Shown in pieces: positions 54,676 through 64,000 of a stretch of DNA of 64,000 nucleotides. The DNA comes from Megaustenia siamemsis. Lineage: Eukaryota; Mollusca; Gastropoda; Stylommatophora; Ariophantidae. Within the stretch, counting starts at the first letter, position 1. Every line of letters begins with the position of its first letter. The stretch spans positions 106,136,279-106,200,278 of the forward strand of contig JAVIAB010000092.1 of the NCBI GenBank assembly GCA_032433765.1. The letters are read 5' to 3'. The position numbers were made by a program, and so were the translations under genes. The notes beneath the pieces are model-generated. The model saw only the letters and a list, made by a program, of their open reading frames with translations, did not search any database and was not told where the DNA came from.

Positions 54676-55045
54676 TCTCTCTCATAAAATCCTGAGGTTG
54701 TGGCATTGATCTCACTCTCTTAAAAAGCTGTAGGCTTACAGTGCCATTTACAGTGAGCATTTCTCTCATAATCCTGTAGGTTTACAGTGCTGACATTTCT
54801 CTTATTAAATCCTGTAGGTTTACAGTGCTGGCATTTCTCTTATTAAATCCTGTAAGTTTACAGTGCTGGCATTTCTCTTATTAAATCCTGCAGGTTTACA
54901 GTGCTGGCCTTTCTCTTATTAAATCCTGCAGGTTTACAGTGCTGGCCTTTCTCTTATAAAATCCTGTAGGTTTACAGTGCTGGCTTTTTTCTCCTAAAAT
55001 CCTGTATGAGGTACTGGCCTCTGTCATAGAATTCTGGAGTTTACA
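54676..55045. repeat. 38-bp tandem repeat, about 9 units
   Basis: Unit CCTGTAGGTTTACAGTGCTG + GCATTTCTCTTATTAAAT; starts at 54811, 54849 and onward at 38-bp steps, with degenerate units at each end. Confidence 0.9.
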
Positions 55046-55213
55046 GTGTTGGTCTCTTGCTTCTAAAATATCCAATTCAACTCTTAATTAAATTATCTTG
55101 TTTTGTTGCTGTGCAGTGTGATCTATGCTCTGCAGACTAGTTTTTAGATAAGTGACTAGTTCTGTCACCTTAAGGTTCATGTTCAGCCCTTAAAATAAAA
55201 CCTTAGCAATTTA

Positions 55214-56955
55214 AAATAACTGTACAACAGCACAAAGAAATTAAGTGGAAAATACAAACAGATCAATGCCTTTATTAAAGATAAGAAAGGAAATCGGCTT
55301 AGTAATTAATATAAGGGAATAAATGGAGAGGTGGAAAGAGCACTTTGAAGAACTTTTGAACAGACCCGGCTCAAATAATCCTCCAGATATACTACCAGCA
55401 GAAGAAGAGTTACATGTTAACTGTGGAAAACCAAGCAAAGAAGAAATAATGAAAGCCATCAAACTATTAAAAAATGGTAAAGTCACAGGACCAGATGAAA
55501 TTCCTTTGGAAGCCATCAAAGCAGATATTAACACCTCTACCAAGATGTTACATAATCTATTAGATAAAATTTGGGAGAGAGAATAAATACCTAAAGACTG
55601 GAAAGAAGGTTATATGATCAAACTACCAAAGAAAGAAAGTTTACAGAAGTGCACAAATTAGCGGGGAATTATGCTAGTATCAGTGCCAGGAAAAATATTA
55701 AGCAGAATCATTCTGGAGAGACTAAAAGAGGCTATAGAGAAACATTTGAGAGATGAAGAAGCAGGTTTTAGGAAGAACAGATCATGTGCTGATCAAATAA
55801 CTACTCTACGTATAATAGTTGAACAAAGTTTAGAACTAAAATCCCCACTTTATATTGGATTCATAGATTATGAAAAGGCATTTGATATATTTGATAGTTT
55901 AGACAGAAGAATGCTTTGGAAGTTGCTGAGTCATTATGGAATCCCCATAAAGTTTATTAACCTGATAAAAACAATGTATGAAGGAACAAAATGTAGTGTG
56001 GTGCATGAAGAACAGCTTACAGAAGCATTTGTATATAAGAACAGGAGTAAGGCAGGGATGCCTTCAGTCTCCATTTCTCTTTCTACTGGCCATAGATTGG
56101 ATTATGAAAATAACTCAAAAAAACAGAAATGGGATCCAGTGGTCACTGACCAAACAACTTGATGATTTAGACTTTGCTGATGACATAGCTGTCCTATCAC
56201 ACAGCCATCAACAGATGCAGGATAAAATGAGCATACTTGATGAGAGATCACAACAGCTAGGACTGAAGATTAATAGAGATAAGACCAACATTTGAGAATT
56301 AATACAGTTGGCAATAATCAAATAAAACTAGGAGAAGTACCTCTACTAGACGTACAATCTTACTTATAACTGGGCAGTAATCTAGATAAAGAGGGAGGAA
56401 CAGAAAATCATACCAAAATAAGGATATCAAAAGCAAGAGGAGCTTTCATTGCACTGGGAAACATATGGAAATCCAAAGAAATTAGGTTAAATACAAAAAT
56501 AAAAATTTTCAACTCAAATGTTAAGTCGGTTCTATTATATGGCTGTGAAACATGGAGAACAACAAAAATATACAATCACGAAGATACAGACTTTCATTAA
56601 TGGATGCTTACACAGAATAAAAGGATGGAAATGGCAGGATAAAACCACTAACATAGAATTATGGAAATGTACCAGTCAAATACCAGTGGATAAAGAGATA
56701 CAGCGAAGACGATGGCGCTGGATAGGACACATACTACGGAAGTCAACTGAGAGTATTACACAACATGCCCTTTTTTCGAATCCCCAGGGAAAAAGACAAA
56801 GAGGAAGACCAAGGAATTCTTGGAGAAGACAGATAGAAACAGTGATGAAGATGATGGGGAAGACATGGAATGATCTTAAAAGAATGGCAAAAAACAAAAT
56901 GACTTGGAAAATGTTTGTTGAAGACCTATGCTCCACTGGGAGCTAAAAAGTTAGA
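55214..56955 (+). mobile_element. RTE-type LINE, copy 1 (5'-truncated)
   Basis: RT frames EMERWKEHFEELLNRPG, EEIMKAIKLLKNGKVTGPDE, EAGFRKNRSCADQITTL, GFIDYEKAFD, RTGVRQGCL and LDDLDFADDIAVLSHSH with the catalytic FADD. The C-terminus is RRRWRWIGHILRKSTESIT and GKRQRGRPRNSWRRQIET, ending at 56945. Broken by a stop near 55584 and by frameshifts; a 9-bp duplication within DYEKAFDIFDSLD is unique to this copy. Confidence 0.9.
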
Positions 56956-57137
56956 AGAATTTAAAATAAATAAGAGCAATCTTTTTTTTCATTTTTGTTT
57001 TCTCTTTCTCTTACACCCCTTTAGATGATGAGGGAGAGATCATAGTTCTATAACTTGCTCTCTGGCAGTCTCAGCCTTTATTATGTGATGCTGTTGTAGA
57101 GTTTCTTGATGTTTTTCCTTAATCTGACCATAATATA

Positions 57138-57393
57138 GGGGAGCCGCGATAGCTCAGTGGTTAGTGAACTGGACTACAAAGGACAAGGGCTAGGGTTCGA
57201 TCCCAACTGACGGCTTCTGGGTTCACCCAGCCTTAAATGGGTACCAGATTTTTTTCTGGGAAAGTAAAGCAGCACGGGCGTAATACCGACCACAATACCC
57301 CAAAAATCATGTGCTGAAGGTCTGTAAAATATAAGGTCACTAACACCATATTTCCCTATACGCCACTTGGCGTGACAGGGGTACTTTACTTTT
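57138..57393 (+). mobile_element. SINE-1 copy between the RTE copies
   Basis: Complete GAGCCGCGATAGCTCAGTGG head to TTTACTTTT tail. Target duplication CTGACCATAAT at about 57124-57134 and 57402-57412. Confidence 0.92.
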
Positions 57394-57965
57394 TTTTTTT
57401 ACTGACCATAATCTTACTCGAGCTTAATGCTCCTATTTTATAGACGCCTTGTAAGGAATCACAAAGCCTTATTTCCAGGTGCTCAAAACTTTCTTTTTGC
57501 TATCTCTGCATCTAGTTTCATATTGGTTCTATGCCAATTCTTCTCTTTATAGTCTCATTTCAGATTTGTTTTTCTTCTGATCACTTCAACCACTTTCCTC
57601 AAATATCTCATTTCTACGGTAACTAATTCTCACTTTTGATTTGTTGTGAACTACCATGTTTGGTACTGATAACTAAAGATGGGAATGAAAATGTTTTTTA
57701 TAAGATATTAAAAAACTAACTACCCTGGCAAAATTAAAACAAAAAATAATGTAAATTCTACCTAGCCTTCTCCAGTGAAATGGTTTACTATGTAATGGTA
57801 GAGAAATACATTTGGATGGCAGTCCAAATATTTTCCAAAAATGCAGCTTCATGAAAATGATCAAATAGCATGCTGGTCTTGAAACCATTAATAAACAAAC
57901 AAAACATTTTCTTTACGGTTGTTTGTTTGTTTGCATACGCCAGCTTTATATCTCTAACTTTGTCC
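57394..57965. other. Intron 10 stretch, nothing recognised
   Basis: AT-rich spacer between the SINE and the second RTE copy. Confidence 0.45.
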
Positions 57966-57969
57966 CAAA

Positions 57970-60445
57970 GTGCTAAATGCTAAGGTAGGATCAGACAACA
58001 GAGGCTTCGAAGAGATTATGGGAAAACATGGACTTGGAGATATAAACGAGAATGGAGAGATATTTGTGAATTTCTGCGCCCTTAATCAAATGAGCCTAGG
58101 AGGAACAATATTCCAACATAAAAGAATACACAAAGCTACATGGGTGTCACCAGATCATAGAACGGAAAATCAAATTGATCACATATGTATTAATAATAAG
58201 TTTAAGTCATCCTTACAGGATGTAAAAGTATATAGAGGGGCAGATATAGCTTCTGATCATCATCTTCTGTTAGCCAAACTTAAAATTAAATTAAAAAGGT
58301 ATAATACAACGAATAAGGGTAGAAAGTATTTCAATGTAGGGTTTCTTAAAGAACAAGGAATTAAAGATAAATTCGCAGTCACAATATCAAACAAATACCA
58401 AGTCCTCCAACAACTAGAAAATACAATAAATATAGAAGATCATTGGAAACAGGTAAAAAATATATGGAAAGAGACATGCGAAGAAACACTGGGGAAAAGA
58501 GAACGCCAGAATAAGGCATGGATGACAGCAGAGACCCTGGATAAAATTAAAGAAAGAAAGAACAAGAAAGCAGACATAAATAAAAGCAAAACAAGAAGTA
58601 ATAAAGCCAAGACACAGGAAGCTTACACAGAGGTGAACAAAGAAGTGAGAAGATGCATTAAAAGGGATAAGAGGAAATATATAGATGAACTAGCTAAAGA
58701 GGCAGAAGAAGCAGCAAATAAAGGGAATATGAAAGAACTGTACAACAGCACAAAGAAATTAGGTGGAAAATACAAACAGATCAACGCCTTTATCAAAGAT
58801 AAGAAAGGAAATCTGCTTAGTAATATAAGGGAACAAATGGAGAGATGGAAAGAACACTTTGAAGAACTTTTGAACAGACCCGGCTCAAATAATCCTCCAG
58901 ATATACTACCAGCAGAAGAAGAGTTACACGTTAACTGCGGAAAACCAAGCAAAGAAGAAATAATGAAAGCCATCAAATATTAAAAGATGGTAAAGCCACA
59001 GGACCAGATGAAATTCCTTCGGAAGCCATCAAAGCAGATATTAACACCTCTACCAAGATGTTACAGGATCTATTGGATAAAATTTGGGAGAGGGAAGAAA
59101 TACCTAAAGACTGGAGAGAAGGTTATATGATCAAACTACCAAAGAAAGGAAGTTTACAGGAGTGCACAAATTATAGGGGAATTATGCTACTATCAGTGCC
59201 AGGAAAAATATTAGGCAGAATCATTCTGGAGAGACTAAAAGAGGCTATAGAGAAACACTTGAGAGATGAACAAGCAGGTTTTAGGAAGAACAGATCATGT
59301 GCTGATCAAATAACTACCTACGTATAATAGTTGAACAAAGTTTAGAACTAAAATCCCCACTTATATTGGATTCATAGATTACGAAAAGGCATTTGATAGT
59401 TTAGACAGAAGAATGCTTTGGAAGTTGCTGAGTCATTACGGAATCCCCATAAAGTTTATTAACCTGATAAAAACAATGTATGAAGGAACAAAATGTAGTG
59501 TGGTGCATGAAGGACAGCTTACAGAAGCATTTGAAATAAGAACAGGAGTAAGGCAAGGATGCCTCTGTCTCCATTTCTCTTTCTACTGGCCATAGATTGG
59601 ATTATGAAAATAACTCAAAACAACAGAAATGGGATCCAGTGGTCACTGACCAAACAACTTGATGATTTAGACTTTGCTGATGACATAGCTCTCCTATCAC
59701 ACAGCCATCAACAGATGCAGGATAAAATGAGTATATTAGATGAGAGATCACAACAGCTAGGACTAAAGATTAATAGAGATAAGACCAACATTATGAGAAT
59801 TAATGCAGTTGGCAATAACCATATAAAACTAGGAGAAATACCTCTACTAGACGTACAATCTTATATATATCTGGGCAGTAATATAGATAAAGAGGGAGGA
59901 ACAGAAAATGATACCAAAATAAGGATATCAAAAGCAAGAGGAGCTTTCATTGCACTGGGAAACATATGGAAATCCAAAGAAATTAGGTAAATACAAAATA
60001 AAAATTTTCAACTCAAATGTTAAGTCGGTCCTATTATATGGCTGTGAAACATGGAGAATGACAAAATTGACAATCACGAAGTACAGACTTTCATTAATGG
60101 ATGCTTGCGCAGAATAAAGGATGGAAATGGCAGGACAAAGTCACTAACGTGGAATTATGGAAATGTACCGGTCAAATACCAGTGGATAAAGAGATACAGC
60201 GAAGACGATGGCGATGGATAGGACACACACTACGGAAGCCAACTGAGAGTATTACACAACAGGCCCTTTTTTGGAATCCCCAGGGGAAAAGACAAAGAGG
60301 AAGACCAAGGAATTCTTGGAGAAGACAGATAGAAGCAGAGATGAAGATGATGGGGAAGACATGGAATGATCTTAAAAGAATGGCAAAAAACAGAACGACT
60401 TGGAAAGTGTTTGTTGAAGACCTATGCTCCACCAGGAGCTAAAAG
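57970..60445 (+). mobile_element. RTE-type LINE, copy 2 (endonuclease + RT)
   Basis: Begins inside the AP endonuclease (NAKVGSDNRGFEEIMGKHG, HKATWVSPDHRTENQIDHI and ASDHHLLLAK, the SDHxL end). A linker rich in Lys/Glu follows, then RT (EEIMKAIK, frameshift, YRGIMLLSVPGKI, QAGFRKNRSCADQITT, frameshift, LLSHYGIPIKFINLIKTMY, LDDLDFADDIALLSHSH). Then QSYIYLGSNIDKEGGTEND and the C-terminus GKRQRGRPRNSWRRQ. The frame is open for 337 codons at 57970-58983. At least four frameshifts; missing the first part of the endonuclease. Closely similar to copy 1 where they overlap. Confidence 0.92.
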
Positions 60446-60589
60446 GTAAAAGAGAGAGAAGATCACTTTATTCTACTTTTCACACTGGTAACCATGTGCT
60501 CAGGTGTCCCTCGCTTTAGCGGCAGATATTCTCTGACTTCAGGGTGCTCTCATTTTTATCGTTGACAGTTTTGGCATTTTGGGTAGATT

Positions 60590-60882
60590 TTTTTCCTGTA
60601 AATTTTGCCCAGGGAGCCGCCAACTTTGGTCGACTCTTTCTTTTCTGTTTTTTACCACCAAAGGTTCTTTAATTTGTGCAGAGTGCCCATGGGATCCCCT
60701 ATTTTTTTGTCATTATCTGAGAGGACAAGACATTTACTACCTAGAGAACAGGATGGATAAAAGCCACCAAGAATCCACAAGTTTGAATTGAAAAATTAAC
60801 ACTGCCTGGGATTGTATTTGAACCCAGGACCTATTTGTCTAGAGGCCAACATCTCACCTCTAATATGTGGTCCCAGTCCCTC
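60590..60882 (-). mobile_element. SINE-2 copy
   Basis: Minus-strand head (GGTGAGATGTTGGCCTCTAG, B box GGGTTCAAATACA) and body ending near TGCCCAGGGAGCC, as in the other SINE-2 copies. Confidence 0.65.
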
Positions 60883-60884
60883 TT

Positions 60885-61209
60885 CTTTACTGTTGTTACC
60901 CGCTACAATGTTCTTTCTCTTAAGAAGTGCTTCAGTCATTGATTTTATTGCCTTTTAGTTTGGAGTGTTGTTTCTAAGTTTAATCACCAATAGGAAGCAT
61001 GGATTGATAACTTTATTTTTCTTTTCTTTTTTTTTTGATTGGTTTATTTTTGGCAAATATAATCATCTTTTCCTGCAATGCTTCATTTTTATTTTGTATA
61101 TATTATTAGAAATCTATACAGGTTATAATTTGCTGACAGTAAGTTGTTCTTATTATACATGATGACTGTTTTTTATTGTTAGTAACTCTTATACTTTAAA
61201 AATCTTCAG
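60885..61209. other. Intron 10 end, nothing recognised
   Basis: T-rich intron sequence leading to the DUOX exon k acceptor. Confidence 0.5.
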
Positions 61210-61395
61210 ATTCTTGACTTTCCTGACCAAGGAATGCGTCAACAATTTTTGCAAGCCCTAGAGAGCTACCTCACCAGTGTTGGCCTGTATTTTGAGAGAG
61301 AACAAATGTCAGAGTCCAACCTGTATAATAGATGCATGGACAAAGATCAGAGACAAAAGTTGCTGAACAAATTCTTCAGGGCTGTTTGTCTTAAG
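61210..61395 (+). CDS. DUOX: DUOX exon k: intracellular helical region
   Basis: Encodes ILDFPDQGMRQQFLQALES, YLTSVGLYFEREQMSESNL and YNRCMDKDQRQKLLNKFFR, ending AVCLK. It matches 'LVLLFNLEEERQALVENLRGALKESGLSIQEWE....TREQRRHLLETFFRHLFSQ' before the EF hands. The acceptor is aaaaatcttcag|ATT and the donor is CTTAAG|gtggga (a GTGGG variant), phase 0 at both ends, 62 codons. Confidence 0.93.
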
Positions 61396-61799
61396 GTGGG
61401 ATAACATAATCAATAACATAATCACTGTTATTTTTCCACAGTCTTTGGTATATTTGTGGACTACAACTTTGTAAAATTTGCTAAAATAGATGGTGGTTAT
61501 ATTAAAATTGTAATAATGACATTAGACATTCTTTGACATATAAAACAAATAGTGACAAATATAGACAAATAATGGAAAGCTGTATCCATATAATATATTG
61601 ATGGAGGTTAATATAGAGAGAAAAATTATAACGAAAATCTTGTCATTGTTGTTTAAAAGAAGTAAACAACACAATGAAAAGGAAACAAAAATTGATCTAA
61701 GTCTTTAAAGAGGTAGGATTGTGCCTCAAAATCAACATCAACAAAGGAAATTGTATCGTGTTCATTTATTTGTACAAACACTCATCTATGATCTACACA

Positions 61800-62090
61800 A
61801 ACGTTCTGAAAGAGACCAAAGTAAAAAGAGCTAATTTCCAATATTAAGAAGAAACAATCTTAATTTTTTGGCCATGTAATGAGAAGAGAACAGCTAGAAT
61901 ATATTGTAACAACTGGGAAAATTGAGGAATGAAGAGATAGAGGGAAGCAAAGAGAAAAGATACTAGACAGCTTAAGAGAATGGCTTGGCAGAAGGTCAAC
62001 AACAGAAATGATAAGTAACTGTCGTGATTGAAAATTGTGGAGAGGCATGATCACCTACGCCAGCAGGCATGGTACTTGATGATGATGGGT
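61800..62090 (+). mobile_element. LINE-B 3' end
   Basis: ANFQY-KKKQS, MRREQLEYIVTTGKI-EE and the LGRRSTTEMISNCRD block, ending GGTACTTGATGATGATG. Two stops. It lies in DUOX intron 11. Confidence 0.85.
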
Positions 62091-62228
62091 CTACTAGAAT
62101 GTAGCAAAGCACATTGCGGATTCTCAAAAATTTTTAACAAAAAGCAAATGTCATGCATAGAAAAATAGAGGCACATATGCGAGTGTGAATGGAGACATAC
62201 CCTTACACCCAATTCCCCCTCCCTCCAT

Positions 62229-62254
62229 CACACACACACACACACACACACACA
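62229..62254. repeat. (CA)n microsatellite
   Basis: Thirteen CA units in intron 11. Confidence 0.92.
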
Positions 62255-62669
62255 TTCCAGAACTTGAATTTTGTTGTGGATTTATTAAAATAAAGGCATA
62301 AGCTCAGGGTATCCACAATGAAGAAGTGATTGAGAGGAGTCAACCTCAGGATCATACAACCTCTCTTGGAGATTCTGGGCACCTTAACAATCCTCCTACT
62401 TCTTACTAGAAATGCAGAAGCAAAACTCAATAGAGTGGAAGAAAAAAAATAATTTAAACTTTATTGCTGAAGAGCTTTAAAGAAAACTTATCAACTTACC
62501 TGGTATAGTTTTCTACACACATGCACAATTTCACATCATAGTTTATTTTATTTTTTACCCACAGAATAACTGGCGAAAGTCTGTGGCTTGAAAATAGTTC
62601 AGTTAAGATTTTTGCTATATATTTTTTAAAATTCAAACCAAGAATATTATATTTCTTCCCTAATATAAG

Positions 62670-62889
62670 ATATTTGAAGGCAAGGATCAGAATCAACGTG
62701 ACAGTTTGAGAAGTCAAGATTTTGATGATGTAAGAAACATCAAGTTGACTATCACTGAGTTTGCAGATGCTATGGGCATGCAGCCATCTTCATTATTTGT
62801 CAAGAATATGTTCATGATGGCCAATAAAGACAAAGACCATTTCATATCATTTAAAGAGTTTCTAGATCTCTTTGCTGTCTTCCTTAAAG
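62670..62889 (+). CDS. DUOX: DUOX exon l: EF hand 1
   Basis: Encodes IFEGKDQNQRDSLRSQDF, DDVRNIKLTITEFADAMGM, QPSSLFVKNMFMMANKDKDH and FISFKEFLDLFAVFLKG. It aligns with '[53 protein letters not shown]' of human DUOX1. The calcium loop is N-K-D-K-D-H-F-I-S-F-K-E: position 1 is Asn instead of Asp and position 6 is His instead of Gly, so calcium binding may be weak. The acceptor is cctaatataag|ATA and the donor is CTTAAAG|gtaagg, phase 1. It is the last exon before the window edge. Confidence 0.93.
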
Positions 62890-63149
62890 GTAAGGGAATA
62901 TAACAAATTCAAACTGTTTGAAATTTTAATTAGAGATGGGACTTTCAAATCCTTGAAGCTTGTGAATCTTGAAAAAAATTCATGATTTGAAAACTCAAAT
63001 CTTCACATTTTATTTTTTTGGATGTCATTTGAATTTTTCCAGTCCTAACCAGAAAACTGTTAAAATTGTGGAAAGATAAGATTAACTTCATAGATGTCAA
63101 ATAGAAATGCTCACTAACAACAAAAAAACAGTGAATGTTCCAATTTCAG

Positions 63150-63345
63150 TGGTACCTGCAACTGGTGGCATAATATCAGCATCTGGTGGCCATTAGTGTC
63201 CCACTGTTTTTAGAACCCGCATCTGGTGGCCATTAGTGTCCCACTGTTTTATAGAACCCGCTTCTGGTGGCCATTAGTGTCCCACTGTTTTTAGTACCAG
63301 CATCTGATGGCCTTTAGTGTCCCACAGTTTTCAGTGCACCATCTG
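63150..63345. repeat. 40-bp tandem repeat, about 5 units
   Basis: GCATCTGGTGGCCATTAGTG + TCCCACTGTTTTTAGAACCC at 63180, 63220 and 63261, degenerate at 63301 and 63339; intron 12. Confidence 0.9.
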
Positions 63346-64000
63346 GCAGAATTTTATAGAACTTTCTAGTAATCAGGCTACTATGTGCTGCACTCTCTCA
63401 AAACTAACTCAACAGTTCTGGAGTATTCTAGCAAACTCATGCTAAGGTATATTAATGCTGTGTCAATCATATGATACAAGTTGTCTACCATCTGAACTAC
63501 GCAGTTTACAACTCAGCATTTCTATTTCTTCTCAACTCTCCACAGCTTCTCACTCCACATTTAGTATTTATCTACAATAACTCTATAAATAATCCTCTAC
63601 ACTTGATTTTATTTATTTTTAATGTGAATATTTATTGAAATATTTTTTTCTTAAAATTATGCTGAGAAAATGAGCCTCAGAAGTTTTAAATTTTAATTCT
63701 ATACTTTATCTACTAAATGTAGATTTGTATTTTCATAATAAATATCAGTAGATTTTTAAAAAAAAACTGTTCTACATTAATCACTGACTTTAAATTTTAC
63801 TAGAATTATAAACTGTTAATTTTAAATAGAATTTCTTTCCCTTTTTTTTCTTTTATAAATTCTTTTATGAAGGACATGAAATTCAGAAGATTCAAGGGAT
63901 TTGAGAACCTTTTAGGATTTTAATCTGAAAAAGTTTAAGATTTGTCCCTCCTCTAATTTTAATGTCCCCTAAATGGGCAATTATTCATGGAGAGAAATTG
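63346..64000. other. Intron 12 to window edge, nothing recognised
   Basis: AT-rich intron. The second EF-hand exon of DUOX was not found before base 64000. Confidence 0.5.

Larger units (their letters stand above)
418..62889 (+). other. DUOX: Dual oxidase (DUOX) gene, partial, exons and introns
   Basis: Span of twelve plus-strand coding exons that join in one frame into 564 codons. DUOX is a membrane NADPH oxidase that makes extracellular H2O2; its order is peroxidase-like ectodomain, TM1, intracellular region with two EF hands, six-helix haem domain and FAD/NADPH domain. This window covers the second half of the ectodomain through EF hand 1. Every junction has GT donor and AG acceptor with matching phase, and the translated order follows vertebrate DUOX throughout. 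Introns range from about 0.8 kb to 25 kb and are mostly transposon debris. The start codon, first exons and everything after EF hand 1 are outside the window. Family assignment is firm; exon borders were read by eye. Confidence 0.93.

Noticed and set aside
58623..58976. 117-codon Ser-rich minus-strand ORF
   Set aside because: Antisense shadow of the RTE linker and RT region.

Overview
This is animal nuclear DNA: AT-rich and intron-rich, with long introns packed with LINEs, tRNA-derived SINEs, DNA transposons and tandem repeats. No bacterial, organellar or viral gene is visible. The species is not fixed by the sequence. The repeat style (RTE-like LINEs ending in TGA repeats, many tRNA-SINEs) and a DUOX that keeps its haem-ligand histidine suggest an invertebrate. 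I lean weakly to a mollusc-like lophotrochozoan.

The backbone is one plus-strand gene, a dual oxidase (DUOX), running through almost the whole window. I assembled 12 consecutive coding exons (418-502, 4250-4346, 29338-29437, 32603-32696, 40727-40884, 43203-43354, 48344-48459, 49292-49447, 51585-51695, 53106-53323, 61210-61395, 62670-62889). They total 1,693 nt (564 codons plus one base), have GT/AG borders and agree in phase. They encode the C-terminal half of the peroxidase-like ectodomain, the first membrane helix, the intracellular region before the EF hands, and the first EF hand. The N-terminal peroxidase half lies upstream of base 1. The second EF hand and the NADPH-oxidase part lie beyond base 64000.

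Intron 2 (about 25 kb) holds two nested thioredoxin-fold genes of the TXNDC12/AGR (ERp18) type on opposite strands: minus strand at 4819-5204 (CPVC) and plus strand at 20283-20677 (CPAC). Each last exon starts at the same position and phase, so they are paralogues. Neither has the usual Trp before the CxxC or a KDEL-type tail. A third possible nested gene is a signal-peptide ORF on the minus strand at 37391-37648.

The rest is mobile DNA. LINE families A and B are closely related, RTE-like and end in TGA repeats; C, D and E are other non-LTR families. There are RNase-H-bearing I/Jockey-type LINEs, and two adjacent RTE copies at 55.2-60.4 kb. SINE-1 has at least eight copies, SINE-2 has three, and single tRNA-like SINE heads also occur. 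A nearly intact DD34D mariner (32733-34059) sits 36 bp downstream of a DUOX splice donor. A 625-bp hAT-like element (25121-25745) splits a LINE and has a perfect 8-bp target duplication. Several LINE relics contain tandem arrays (55, 61 and 48 bp units) grown from their own sequence. Long purine (15990-16425) and pyrimidine (17728-18335) tracts face each other in intron 2.
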